Part shown: piece after piece, positions 7,300-15,138 of the stretch
Numbering within the stretch: position 1 is the first letter of the stretch
How the letters are laid out: each line of letters starts with the position of its first letter
NCBI GenBank assembly: GCA_046052065.1
Contig: JBJOND010000061.1
Coordinates: forward strand, 1-18,679
DNA length: 18,679 nucleotides
Direction of reading: 5' to 3'
Origin: CAINEC01 sp046052065
Lineage (GTDB): Bacteria > Bacteroidota > Bacteroidia > AKYH767-A > OLB10
The notes under the pieces: generated by a model
What the model was told of the DNA's origin: nothing
What the model saw: the letters and a program-made list of their open reading frames with translations, nothing else
The model's database searches: none
Made by a program: the position numbers and the translations under genes

Positions 7300-10200
7300 G
7301 TAATTTTTCTTTCATACCGTTCGATAAAAAACACCTCGCTACTACCGCGCAGGAAGCCGAGCGTTATGTGCACACCGCCCCGCTCTACGCTTGCATGCTC
7401 TGCCGTAAGAGCCTCGAAGAATGGGTGCGCTGGATGTATGAACATGATCCCGATTTAATTTTACCTTACGATACTTCGCTCAACTCTTTAATGCATGAGC
7501 CCGCTTTTAAACAAGTGGTGGCGCCTATTCAGTTTAATCAGATCAATCTTATTCGCAAACTCGGAAATGCAGCAGTGCATACAGGAGCGCGTCTTAAAGC
7601 ATCCGAAGCTTTATATGCTTTAAAATTATTGCATGGTTTTATTGGATGGATTGCTCAACTCTACTCCGAAGAAAAAATAAAGGTGCCCGCTTTCGAGGAA
7701 GCTCTCGTACCCAAAGAACAACATACGGATAAGAGTAAAGAGGAACTGCTTCAATTAGAAACGGAATATCACCGTCAGCAGGGAGAGTTAAAAAAATTAC
7801 AAGAGGAACTCGCCAGCATCAAAGCCATCAAAACGCAGAACGCTGCATTTGTTCCACCTCCCATTGATCCAACAGAAAATATTACCCGTAAAATTTATAT
7901 TGATACGCTTCTTCGGGAAGCAGGCTGGGATCCGTATGGTTTCAATGTGCCCGAGTATCCCGTTAAAAATTGCATGCCCCAAGCCAATGGTTCTAAAGGA
8001 AACGGATATGTTGATTATGTTTTATGGGGCGATGACGGTAATCCGTTAGCGGTAGTAGAAGCGAAACGCACCAATCGCGATCCACGGGTGGGTCAGCATC
8101 AGGCTAAATGTTATGCCGATTGTTTAGAAAAAGAATTTGGGCAACGTCCTGTTATATTTTTCTCCAACGGATTTAACACCTGGATATGGGATGATGTAAA
8201 CTATCCTCCACGTGCAGTATTTGGTTTTTATACCAAGGATGAATTGCAATTGTTAATTCAGCGTCGCACGATGCGTAAGTCACTTGCGCAGCAAACCATC
8301 AACGATGCTATCACTGATCGCTATTATCAGCATGAGGCCATCCGTAAAACAGGTGAGTCGTTTGAGAATAAACAACGCGAAGCCTTACTCGTGATGGCAA
8401 CAGGTACGGGCAAGACGAGAGTAGCAGCATCCATCATTGATTTTTTATCGAAGGCCAATTGGGTGAAGCGAGTTTTATTTCTTGCGGATAGAACAGCGCT
8501 TGTTCATCAAGCAAAAATGAATTTAAACGATTACCTGCCGCACTTACCTTCGGTAGATTTAACGAGAGAGAAAGAAGATGAAAGTAGTCGTATTGTTTTC
8601 TCTACCTATCAAACCATGATTAACCAGATTGATGGAGAAACCAACAATCAGCAACGGTTATACGGTGTAGGACATTTCGATTTAATAATTTACGATGAGA
8701 TTCATCGCTCGGTTTACAATCGCTATAAACATATCTTTCATTATTTTGATGGATTAAAACTTGGACTAACGGCTACGCCTAGGGATGAAACAGATAGAGA
8801 TACCTACAGCTTGTTTAACCTCGAGCAAGAAAACCCAACCTATGCGTATGAGTTAGATACTGCGGTGAATGATAATTTTCTGGTCCCACCAAGAGCCATT
8901 AGTGTTCCTATAAAATTTCAACGCAAAGGCATCAAGTACGCCGAACTAAACGACGATGAAAAAAGAAAATACGAAGAAGAATTTTCTGATCCTATCACTG
9001 GTGATTTCCCCGACGAAATAGATGCAGGTGCTTTAAATAACTGGCTGTTTAATACAGATACGGTGGATAAAGTCCTTGCTCATCTTATGACCAACGGTAT
9101 TAAGGTAGAGGGCGGAGATAAGTTGGGTAAAACAATTGTATTTGCGCGTTCTCACAAACATGCGATGTTCATCAAAGAGCGTTTTGATCTTCAATATCCG
9201 CAATACAGAGGGGAGTTTATGAAAGTCATCGACTATCACGAAGAATACAGATACGATTTGTTGAACAAGTTCAAAGTAAAGAACAGCATGCCGCAAATTG
9301 CCGTGAGTGTTGATATGTTAGATACGGGGATAGATGTGCCAGAAGTATGCAATTTAGTTTTCTTCAAGCCAGTACGCAGCAAACCTAAGTTCTGGCAAAT
9401 GGTAGGAAGAGGCACGCGTTTATGTCGTGATTTATTTGCCTTTAAAGAAGACAAAGCGGAATTTATCATTTTTGATTTTTGCGAGAACCTCGAATTTTTT
9501 GCGGCGCATCCCAAAGGATATGAAAGCAATAACCAGAAAACATTAAGTCAAAGATTATTTGAACTACGCTTACGACTTGCATTTGTCTTATTAAATCAAG
9601 ATGACAAATCGCTGAACGACTATGGGCAATCGATAATTGATTTATTAATTGCACAAACGCAGTCGTTGAATATTGAATCATTTGTTGTGCGCCAACATTG
9701 GCAGATAGTAGAAAAATACCGCGATCCATCAGCGTGGAATGCCTTAACTGATTTAGACATCAAAGAACTATTTGATCATATTGCTCCATTGATAATGGAA
9801 ACGGGACAAGACGAATCGGCCAAACGATTTGACGTACTCCTACTCGACTTACAGCTGAGTGTACTTAATGGTGAGCGCAAGCAAGAATCGATGATTGAAA
9901 AAGTAATTTTAATTGGTGGACGCTTAAGTAAAAAAGCGAGTATACCCGCTGTGGCTAGCCGTATGGAGAGCATTAAATTAGCGCGCGACAAAGCCTTTTG
10001 GTCAGAGGGTTCTATTCCGGGCATTGAACGCATCCGAATAGAATTGAGAGAAATAGTAAAGTTTTTAGATGCAGAAGAACAACCTATTTACTTTACTTCC
10101 TTTGAAGACGAATTTGAAGGTGACCACGAAGAACACCAATTGGTTTATAACATCAACAACTTAGAAGCTTACAAACGAAGAGTAGAACATTATTTAAAAG

Positions 10201-10631
10201 AGCAACAACATCACCTTGTCATTTCTAAATTGAAGAATAACATTCCTATTACCAAAGGCGAGTTAAGTGAATTAGAAAAGATGTTATTTGAGCAAGGCAC
10301 GATTGGAACAAAAGAAGAATTCGTGAAAGCCTATGGCGATCAACCTTTGGGTAAATTTATTCGAAGCATTGTAGGGTTAGATGTGAATGCAGCGAAGGCT
10401 GTGTTTGCGGAGTTCCTTAGTTCACAAACATTGAATTCAAAGCAAATCAGGTTTATTGATTTAATCATCAACTACCTTTCCCAATCGGGAATTATAGAAC
10501 CAGAACGACTATTCGAATCACCCTTCACGGATTTAAGCAGTTCGGGAGTAAACGGCATTTTTGACCATGAGTCGGCAAACAAAATTTTTCAGTTGATTGC
10601 GCAAATCAATCATAATGCGGAGGCGGCTTGA
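7296..10631 (+). CDS. hsdR: Type I restriction endonuclease and translocase subunit
   Basis: A 1111-residue R subunit that translocates DNA with ATP and cuts unmethylated DNA far from the target. Residues 20-120 form an N-terminal helical DUF4145-like domain, and 140-175 a coiled coil. The nuclease domain follows with D240 (in YVDYVL), E255 and K257 (VVEAKR) and a QxxxY motif (Q269 to Y273), the PD-(D/E)xK pattern of HsdR. Helicase motifs: Walker A MATGTGKTR 367-375, DEIH 467-470, TATPRDE 492-498, SVDMLDTGIDVPEV 671-684 and QMVGRGTR 701-708. The C-terminal part (about 940-1090, ending with LFESPFTD) matches the EcoEI_R_C helical domain that docks HsdR on the core. All key residues are intact. 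The first few hundred bases look more GC-rich than the surface and housekeeping genes. Confidence 0.97.
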   Translation: MSNFSFIPFDKKHLATTAQEAERYVHTAPLYACMLCRKSLEEWVRWMYEHDPDLILPYDTSLNSLMHEPAFKQVVAPIQFNQINLIRKLGNAAVHTGARLKASEALYALKLLHGFIGWIAQLYSEEKIKVPAFEEALVPKEQHTDKSKEELLQLETEYHRQQGELKKLQEELASIKAIKTQNAAFVPPPIDPTENITRKIYIDTLLREAGWDPYGFNVPEYPVKNCMPQANGSKGNGYVDYVLWGDDGNPLAVVEAKRTNRDPRVGQHQAKCYADCLEKEFGQRPVIFFSNGFNTWIWDDVNYPPRAVFGFYTKDELQLLIQRRTMRKSLAQQTINDAITDRYYQHEAIRKTGESFENKQREALLVMATGTGKTRVAASIIDFLSKANWVKRVLFLADRTALVHQAKMNLNDYLPHLPSVDLTREKEDESSRIVFSTYQTMINQIDGETNNQQRLYGVGHFDLIIYDEIHRSVYNRYKHIFHYFDGLKLGLTATPRDETDRDTYSLFNLEQENPTYAYELDTAVNDNFLVPPRAISVPIKFQRKGIKYAELNDDEKRKYEEEFSDPITGDFPDEIDAGALNNWLFNTDTVDKVLAHLMTNGIKVEGGDKLGKTIVFARSHKHAMFIKERFDLQYPQYRGEFMKVIDYHEEYRYDLLNKFKVKNSMPQIAVSVDMLDTGIDVPEVCNLVFFKPVRSKPKFWQMVGRGTRLCRDLFAFKEDKAEFIIFDFCENLEFFAAHPKGYESNNQKTLSQRLFELRLRLAFVLLNQDDKSLNDYGQSIIDLLIAQTQSLNIESFVVRQHWQIVEKYRDPSAWNALTDLDIKELFDHIAPLIMETGQDESAKRFDVLLLDLQLSVLNGERKQESMIEKVILIGGRLSKKASIPAVASRMESIKLARDKAFWSEGSIPGIERIRIELREIVKFLDAEEQPIYFTSFEDEFEGDHEEHQLVYNINNLEAYKRRVEHYLKEQQHHLVISKLKNNIPITKGELSELEKMLFEQGTIGTKEEFVKAYGDQPLGKFIRSIVGLDVNAAKAVFAEFLSSQTLNSKQIRFIDLIINYLSQSGIIEPERLFESPFTDLSSSGVNGIFDHESANKIFQLIAQINHNAEAA

Positions 10632-10662
10632 TTTACTATTTAGGATACAAGAACACTTCTCA

Positions 10663-11967
10663 TTAATTCCAATCTTTTATCGTCGTATAAATAGCCTCTC
10701 GCAGCTGCGCCGATACTCCCACCTCATTTGCAAACATATTCCAATTCATGATTATTGATTCAATTTCATCAATAATTGCATTCGCTTGTTTACACCTTAT
10801 TGACTTTCCAATTAGTAGTAAATCATTTTTAGTAATATCCTTACGCTTCCCATTAATGCTTAATGCATGCTGACTGACCCATTGATGATTTGGTTTATAA
10901 GCGTGGCATAGATCATAAGCTGGAGCTAACTCCCACGCACTATCCCTTTTTAAACGAAAGGCAAAATTCTTAGTATGATCATCACAATTTCTTGCTATCA
11001 CATTAAACACCATTCGTCGAAACATTTGTTCAGCTTCGGCATACGATAATTTTAGCATACGCATTGTTTGAAACAACTGCTCATAACTAAAACTTGTGAC
11101 TGCGTTGTAATCATAATGATTGATTGCACAGAATGTTTGAATATGATGTTTTACCTCCCCGTCTTCTCGATCAAAACGTTTCGTCATAAAATGGGCTCTT
11201 CCATTTTCTTCTAAAAGATAGGAAGGCATCATGTCTATTCCGCAAGCAATTGCCATTTTATAATAAGCCATTTCTACTCTGCCATAACCTTCGCTGGCGC
11301 CTAACTGAATATCACTTACGCCATCGAGTTTCAATAGCCAATGTTCAAAGCCACTCGGAGCCTTCGTTTGACCAGAGCGCACCTCTCCCGTCTTTTCATT
11401 GTATGCAATAACTGCTTTGGGTCTTGCGCCACCTGCGGAAGTTCCAATCTTTACAATCTCCATCATCGCCTGCTCCTCTTCTTTTTTCAAGTTGGCTGAA
11501 AAAGTTGACTTCTGATTCAACATTTTTTTAGCGATATCTACTAAGCTATCCATTTCTATAACAAAGGCACGTTTACTCTCTTTAAAATTAGCGGGCTCAA
11601 ACTCCAAAGCGCCCATACCTCTTGTTCCTATGAAGCAAAGCATCTCCACAGGATTCATACTATCTTGCGAACGGCCTTGTTGTGCCAGCCACAAATTAAT
11701 CAAGTGATGACCATATTTGTCAGGAAGCACATCTGCCAATAGTCCGGGCATCCCTTTAAACGAATCTAGCATATCGCTTTTACCTCGCCTCAACTCTGGA
11801 AAACTAAACACCTTTCTAGGGTCATGAATAGACATTTTCAAAGGAGATAAATCCCAATTATTTTCTTTAAAACCGGAATCATATTCGAACGTAGCAATAC
11901 CTGTTCGCTCATCCCAAGCTACGGCACCTGCAAGCTCTCCCCAAATTTTCACTAGCGCAACATCCAT
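10663..11967 (-). CDS. hipA: HipA-family Ser/Thr kinase toxin
   Basis: A 434-residue protein close to E. coli HipA in length (440). HipA toxins phosphorylate a cytoplasmic target (glutamyl-tRNA synthetase in E. coli), slowing translation and promoting persistence; the target here is unknown. Residues 1-110 form the N-terminal subdomain (Couple_hipA). The glycine-rich loop is GTSAGGARPK at 175-184; S177 lies seven residues before the loop lysine, as does the autophosphorylated Ser150 of E. coli HipA. The catalytic loop is NCDDHTKN at 327-334, with catalytic D329 and metal-binding D352 (PAYDL), 23 residues apart as in E. coli (D309 and D332). All active-site residues are therefore present. It lies 3 bases after the hipB-like gene and converges with hsdR across 31 bases that show no clear terminator. 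Confidence 0.94.
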   Translation of the reverse strand: MDVALVKIWGELAGAVAWDERTGIATFEYDSGFKENNWDLSPLKMSIHDPRKVFSFPELRRGKSDMLDSFKGMPGLLADVLPDKYGHHLINLWLAQQGRSQDSMNPVEMLCFIGTRGMGALEFEPANFKESKRAFVIEMDSLVDIAKKMLNQKSTFSANLKKEEEQAMMEIVKIGTSAGGARPKAVIAYNEKTGEVRSGQTKAPSGFEHWLLKLDGVSDIQLGASEGYGRVEMAYYKMAIACGIDMMPSYLLEENGRAHFMTKRFDREDGEVKHHIQTFCAINHYDYNAVTSFSYEQLFQTMRMLKLSYAEAEQMFRRMVFNVIARNCDDHTKNFAFRLKRDSAWELAPAYDLCHAYKPNHQWVSQHALSINGKRKDITKNDLLLIGKSIRCKQANAIIDEIESIIMNWNMFANEVGVSAQLREAIYTTIKDWN

Positions 11968-11970
11968 GTT

Positions 11971-12318
11971 TTACCAGGTTGAATTATTGGAATCAGAAGC
12001 GGCTTTTCCGCGCGCTCTTTTACGAATACTCAATTTCATCTTTGCCAACTTCATTGGACTTATTACGGGTTGAACGAAAAAGGCCTCTAACACTTGTAAC
12101 TGATCCAATACACGCAACACCTGCAATAACGTAGCAAGTGTAACGGGTTCTCCTTTCTCTAAAAGACTTAAAGTCGAGCGACTGATACCGGCGGCATGTG
12201 CAAGCGCATCCTGTGTTTTATTTTGCGCTATACGTTTTTCCTTGACAAAACGACCTATTTGTTCTGCTAGCGCTTTATCGCTCATGGATGTCCAATTTTG
12301 GTAGGATAATTCAGTCAT
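11971..12318 (-). CDS. hipB: HipB-like XRE antitoxin
   Basis: A 115-residue protein. Residues 18-75 are a Cro/C1 helix-turn-helix (IGRFVKEKRIAQNKTQDALA, then HAAGISRSTLSLLEKGEP), the DNA-binding fold of HipB. The tail (about 82-115) is basic, then disordered (KAASDSNNSTW), and ends in tryptophan, as E. coli HipB does. In E. coli that C-terminal Trp sits in a pocket of HipA and the floppy tail affects degradation by Lon; the same use here is inference. Gene order antitoxin then toxin, with a 3-base gap, is the standard HipBA operon. The protein should bind the kinase and repress its own promoter. It is longer than E. coli HipB (88 residues), with extra residues at both ends. Confidence 0.93.
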   Translation of the reverse strand: MTELSYQNWTSMSDKALAEQIGRFVKEKRIAQNKTQDALAHAAGISRSTLSLLEKGEPVTLATLLQVLRVLDQLQVLEAFFVQPVISPMKLAKMKLSIRKRARGKAASDSNNSTW

Positions 12319-12660
12319 TGTACTTGATTTTAATCTTTTTGAATGAGTTATACTACAAAATTACAAAATTGATTCAAAAAAACGTAATATGCATTATATT
12401 TCATACAATAACCATTTAAAATATTTTATTGAATGACTTATCGGACAAAAAAAGAATCAAAAGAAAATAAATAGTTATGTTCCCCTGCTAACGCAAGTAG
12501 CTATTAGTGCAGTAAAGAATACCATACTAAAACAAAAATAATTAAATGCGTCCTGCGTAGAGGACATAAAATTAGTTATTTATCTATTTAACAATTAGAA
12601 TATTACATTTTTCTAAAAACATTATTTCGAATCCATTAACTTTTCAAAGATAAACTTACC
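12319..12660. other. Intergenic region between hipB and tRNA-fMet
   Basis: Apart from the hipBA promoter and repeats, this stretch is AT-rich and shows no gene. Two small hairpins are visible. One has stem CTG/CTAA at 12485-12491 paired with TTAG/CAG at 12504-12512, with a TG bulge. The other is GTCCT at 12550-12554 paired with AGGAC at 12561-12565. Their role is unknown. Confidence 0.4.
12339..12380 (-). promoter_or_regulatory. hipBA promoter with possible operator repeats
   Basis: On the minus strand a perfect Bacteroidota -7 box TAATTTTG lies at 12363-12356, about 38 bases before the hipB start, giving a leader of roughly 30 bases. No strong -33 element is seen. A 9-bp inverted repeat, TTTTTGAAT at 12336-12344 and ATTCAAAAA at 12372-12380, brackets the box. 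TTGAATGAGTTAT at 12339-12351 recurs with one mismatch at 12429-12441. These are candidate HipB operators. Confidence 0.45.
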
Positions 12661-12668
12661 TATATTTG
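12661..12668 (+). promoter_or_regulatory. -7 box of the tRNA-fMet promoter
   Basis: TATATTTG, followed by CA, is a perfect match to the Bacteroidota -7 consensus TAnnTTTG and sits 15 bases before the tRNA 5' end. The -33 element is not clear; ACTTTTC near 12639-12645 is at about the right distance. Confidence 0.6.
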
Positions 12669-12682
12669 CACCTCACAAACAG

Positions 12683-12756
<74 letters not shown>

Positions 12757-12757
<1 letters not shown>

Positions 12758-12792
12758 AAAAAACCGAGTCGAAAGGCTCGGTTTTATTTTTT
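12757..12792. terminator. Bidirectional terminator between tRNA-fMet and the HD-domain gene
   Basis: A 9-bp stem (AAAACCGAG at 12760-12768, CTCGGTTTT at 12777-12785) with an 8-base loop has A tracts on the left and T tracts on the right. It can therefore stop both the tRNA transcript and the minus-strand operon that ends 4 bases further on. Confidence 0.9.
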
Positions 12793-12795
12793 ATG

Positions 12796-13374
12796 CTACT
12801 CCCCCAACAATCCTCTTAAATTCTCCTGCTTTTTCTCCTCCCTATTCGTTTTCCCGAAGGCAGTATAATACCGATGATTAGTCAAAAAGCGAATTTGCAA
12901 CTCGTTCCATGCATCCTCTCCTACTATCGTTCCTTCTTCTGATAATTCGCGGTAAAGTAAGTCGCCAATCTCTTTAAAATCATCACGACCAAGGTAGTCG
13001 AGGTCGGCATCACAAATAATCTCTTCTAATTTACTTTTCGGATTAGCAGGCATTTGAGTAGCCATAATCAAATTGCAGACAGCCTCCTTTTCAATTGATG
13101 AGTATCCAAATTGTGGCAACATTTCATTCGCGATTGTACAACTATGCATTTCATGATTTTCACGATTGATAATAAAACCTGCATCATGAAATAAAGCAGC
13201 AACTAATACTAGCTCTTTATCGTCTTCACTAATATTTTCAAACTCCGCAATACGCGCTGCCGAATCGTGCATATCAATCGTATGCGAAAAACTATGATAG
13301 TAAAACTGCTTAGGCAATTCTGCTTCCAGTTTATTTAAAATGGCTGTCTTTAATTGATAATAGCGCTGCTTCAT
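12796..13374 (-). CDS. HD-domain phosphohydrolase
   Basis: A 192-residue soluble protein of the HD superfamily. The metal-binding pattern is visible: H27 and H31 in YYHSFSHTIDM, the signature H63-D64 in ALFHDAGF, H74 and H77 in NHEMH, and the acidic CDADLDYLG at 121-129. HD enzymes hydrolyse phosphate esters of nucleotides, including cyclic and hyperphosphorylated ones; the substrate here is not evident. There is no RelA/SpoT synthetase domain and no HD-GYP signature, so ppGpp or c-di-GMP activity should not be assumed. The start codon overlaps the stop of the upstream hybrid kinase by four bases (ATGA), suggesting coupled translation and a shared pathway. The C-terminal region (about 160-192) is charged and probably helical. 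The gene ends just before a bidirectional terminator. Confidence 0.88.
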   Translation of the reverse strand: MKQRYYQLKTAILNKLEAELPKQFYYHSFSHTIDMHDSAARIAEFENISEDDKELVLVAALFHDAGFIINRENHEMHSCTIANEMLPQFGYSSIEKEAVCNLIMATQMPANPKSKLEEIICDADLDYLGRDDFKEIGDLLYRELSEEGTIVGEDAWNELQIRFLTNHRYYTAFGKTNREEKKQENLRGLLGE

Positions 13375-15026
13375 GCCGAAAGATTAATGATTAATTTTTC
13401 CTTTAACAACTCAGGAGTAAATGGTTTCATCATGTAATCATCCATACCCGCATCATAACATGCATCCACATGTTCTTTCAAAACGCTAGCCGTCATAGCG
13501 CAAATACGCAATTGATCAAATCCCATCTTACGTATCTCCCGAGTAATTTGAAATCCATCCATATCGGGTAATTGAATATCCATAAACACCATCGAAAACG
13601 CTTTCTCTTTAACCATAGCCAAAGCCTTTTCTCCATTATCCGCAACATCTATCTCAATGTCAGGAAAAATTTCTTTAATAGAATCAACAGCTACCATTTG
13701 ATTGAACATATTATCTTCTACTAATAATATTGTTTTGTTCGTTACATCGATACCGTTAGCCTCTACAACTTGTTCTTTCTCTTGCGGTGGTGCTGCAATT
13801 TTAAAATCAACTGTGAAGTAAAACGTAGACCCCACACCTGGAACAGAAGATACTTCCAGGTGACTATTATGCAATTCAACCAACTGTTTTGAAATGGTTA
13901 AACCTAATCCTGTCCCACCAAATTTACGAGTAGTATCATCTGACGCCTGACTAAAACTTTCAAAAATTTTCGAAAGTTTATCCTGCGGAATTCCAATACC
14001 TGTATCGATTATACTGAATTTTATTTTCGCATTTACTGCATCATGATTTATCACCTCCGCCTTTAACGTCACACCACCTTTCTCTGTAAACTTAATAGCG
14101 TTACCAACCAGATTAGTAATCACTTGCGTAAAACGTGTTTCATCGCCAACTACGTATTCAGGAAGTGCCGAGTCAATTAATTCATTCAGAAAAATCCCTT
14201 TTTCTTCAGCCTTCACATTTAAAATCATCTTTACTGTTTCAAGGGTTGTTTTAAGTGGAAATGCACGTTGCTCCAATTCCATTTTCCCCGCCTCTATCTT
14301 TGACAAATCAAGAATATCGTTAATAATCACTAAAAGATTTTCTCCACTCTTACGAATAACTTGTAAATATTTTAGTTGTTGGGCATTCACTTCCGACTTC
14401 AAAAGCAAATTTGTTAAACCTACTATAGCATTCATTGGAGTACGAATTTCATGACTCATATTAGCCATGAACTGATCACGGAATTTTTGCGTTTCAATTA
14501 AACTGCTTTTCGTTTCGTTTAATTCGTAATTTGTTTTTGTTAATGCATCAAGTGTATCATTCAACTCCTTTGTTCGCTCCTGTACTTCTTGCTCTAGTTT
14601 TCGTTCACGATTACGAGCTTCAATTAACGCACTATCATTTGATGATCTTAATCGACTAAAGGTTGTTTTAAAAACATTAAAAACTAATGCTGGATACTTA
14701 TTCGCTAATGCAAAAAATTTATCTTTATTAATTTCAACCACCGTTAAAGGTGTCTTTGCAATAATGGTTGCGACTGCATGTCCATCGGCAATTACACTTT
14801 CACCCATCATTGATAAAGGAGGAAGTTCTGCTAATAAAACATCTTCATTATAAATACTCGCAGTTCCACTCTCAATGATAAATAAAGCTGAAGGAATATC
14901 TCCTTTATGATTAAGTACCTCTCCAGGCTGATAGGTTTTTATTTCTGATTCATATAATATTTCTTCAACAGTTGCCTGCGAAATGCCATTAAATAAGGAG
15001 CAACCTTGAATGTATTCGATGTTCAT
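13371..15026 (-). CDS. Soluble hybrid histidine kinase with cNMP-binding fold and receiver domain
   Basis: A 551-residue protein with no signal peptide or membrane segment. Order: cyclic-nucleotide-binding-like beta-barrel fold (about 5-125), coiled coil (about 135-182), HisKA domain with H-box SHEIRTP and phospho-accepting H192, HATPase with N-box NLVGNAIKF (N309), DTGIG at 341-345 and GGTGLGL at 370-376, then a C-terminal receiver domain with acidic pocket E437/D438, phospho-acceptor D483 (MDIQLPDMDG), T512 and K534. All catalytic residues are intact, so it should autophosphorylate and pass the phosphate to its own receiver. In the cNMP fold, the GE of the phosphate-binding cassette is present (MGES at 74-77), but the arginine that holds the cyclic phosphate in CRP is not seen; the equivalent stretch is DGHAVATI. 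The domain may sense another ligand or only bind protein. No phosphotransfer protein or regulator lies nearby; the coupled HD gene is the best candidate partner. Confidence 0.93.
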   Translation of the reverse strand: MNIEYIQGCSLFNGISQATVEEILYESEIKTYQPGEVLNHKGDIPSALFIIESGTASIYNEDVLLAELPPLSMMGESVIADGHAVATIIAKTPLTVVEINKDKFFALANKYPALVFNVFKTTFSRLRSSNDSALIEARNRERKLEQEVQERTKELNDTLDALTKTNYELNETKSSLIETQKFRDQFMANMSHEIRTPMNAIVGLTNLLLKSEVNAQQLKYLQVIRKSGENLLVIINDILDLSKIEAGKMELEQRAFPLKTTLETVKMILNVKAEEKGIFLNELIDSALPEYVVGDETRFTQVITNLVGNAIKFTEKGGVTLKAEVINHDAVNAKIKFSIIDTGIGIPQDKLSKIFESFSQASDDTTRKFGGTGLGLTISKQLVELHNSHLEVSSVPGVGSTFYFTVDFKIAAPPQEKEQVVEANGIDVTNKTILLVEDNMFNQMVAVDSIKEIFPDIEIDVADNGEKALAMVKEKAFSMVFMDIQLPDMDGFQITREIRKMGFDQLRICAMTASVLKEHVDACYDAGMDDYMMKPFTPELLKEKLIINLSA

Positions 15027-15138
15027 TTTGCAAATTTATTTGTAAATATAATACAGAAATAGTTAACACAATTTCAGGAACAAAAATATAAAACGGTTGA
15101 TTTGACTTTATGTTTAATTAAAATCTGAATAGAACTAA

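Noticed and set aside
7797..10033. Several open frames of 60-100 codons antisense to or overlapping hsdR
   Set aside because: They lie wholly inside a gene with intact catalytic motifs, resemble no family, and have no start context; they are shadows of hsdR.
15027..15138. Box TAAATTTG (minus strand, 15038-15031) as promoter of the hybrid kinase
   Set aside because: It fits the consensus, but the start of transcription would fall on the start codon. A leaderless message is possible but not supported by anything else.
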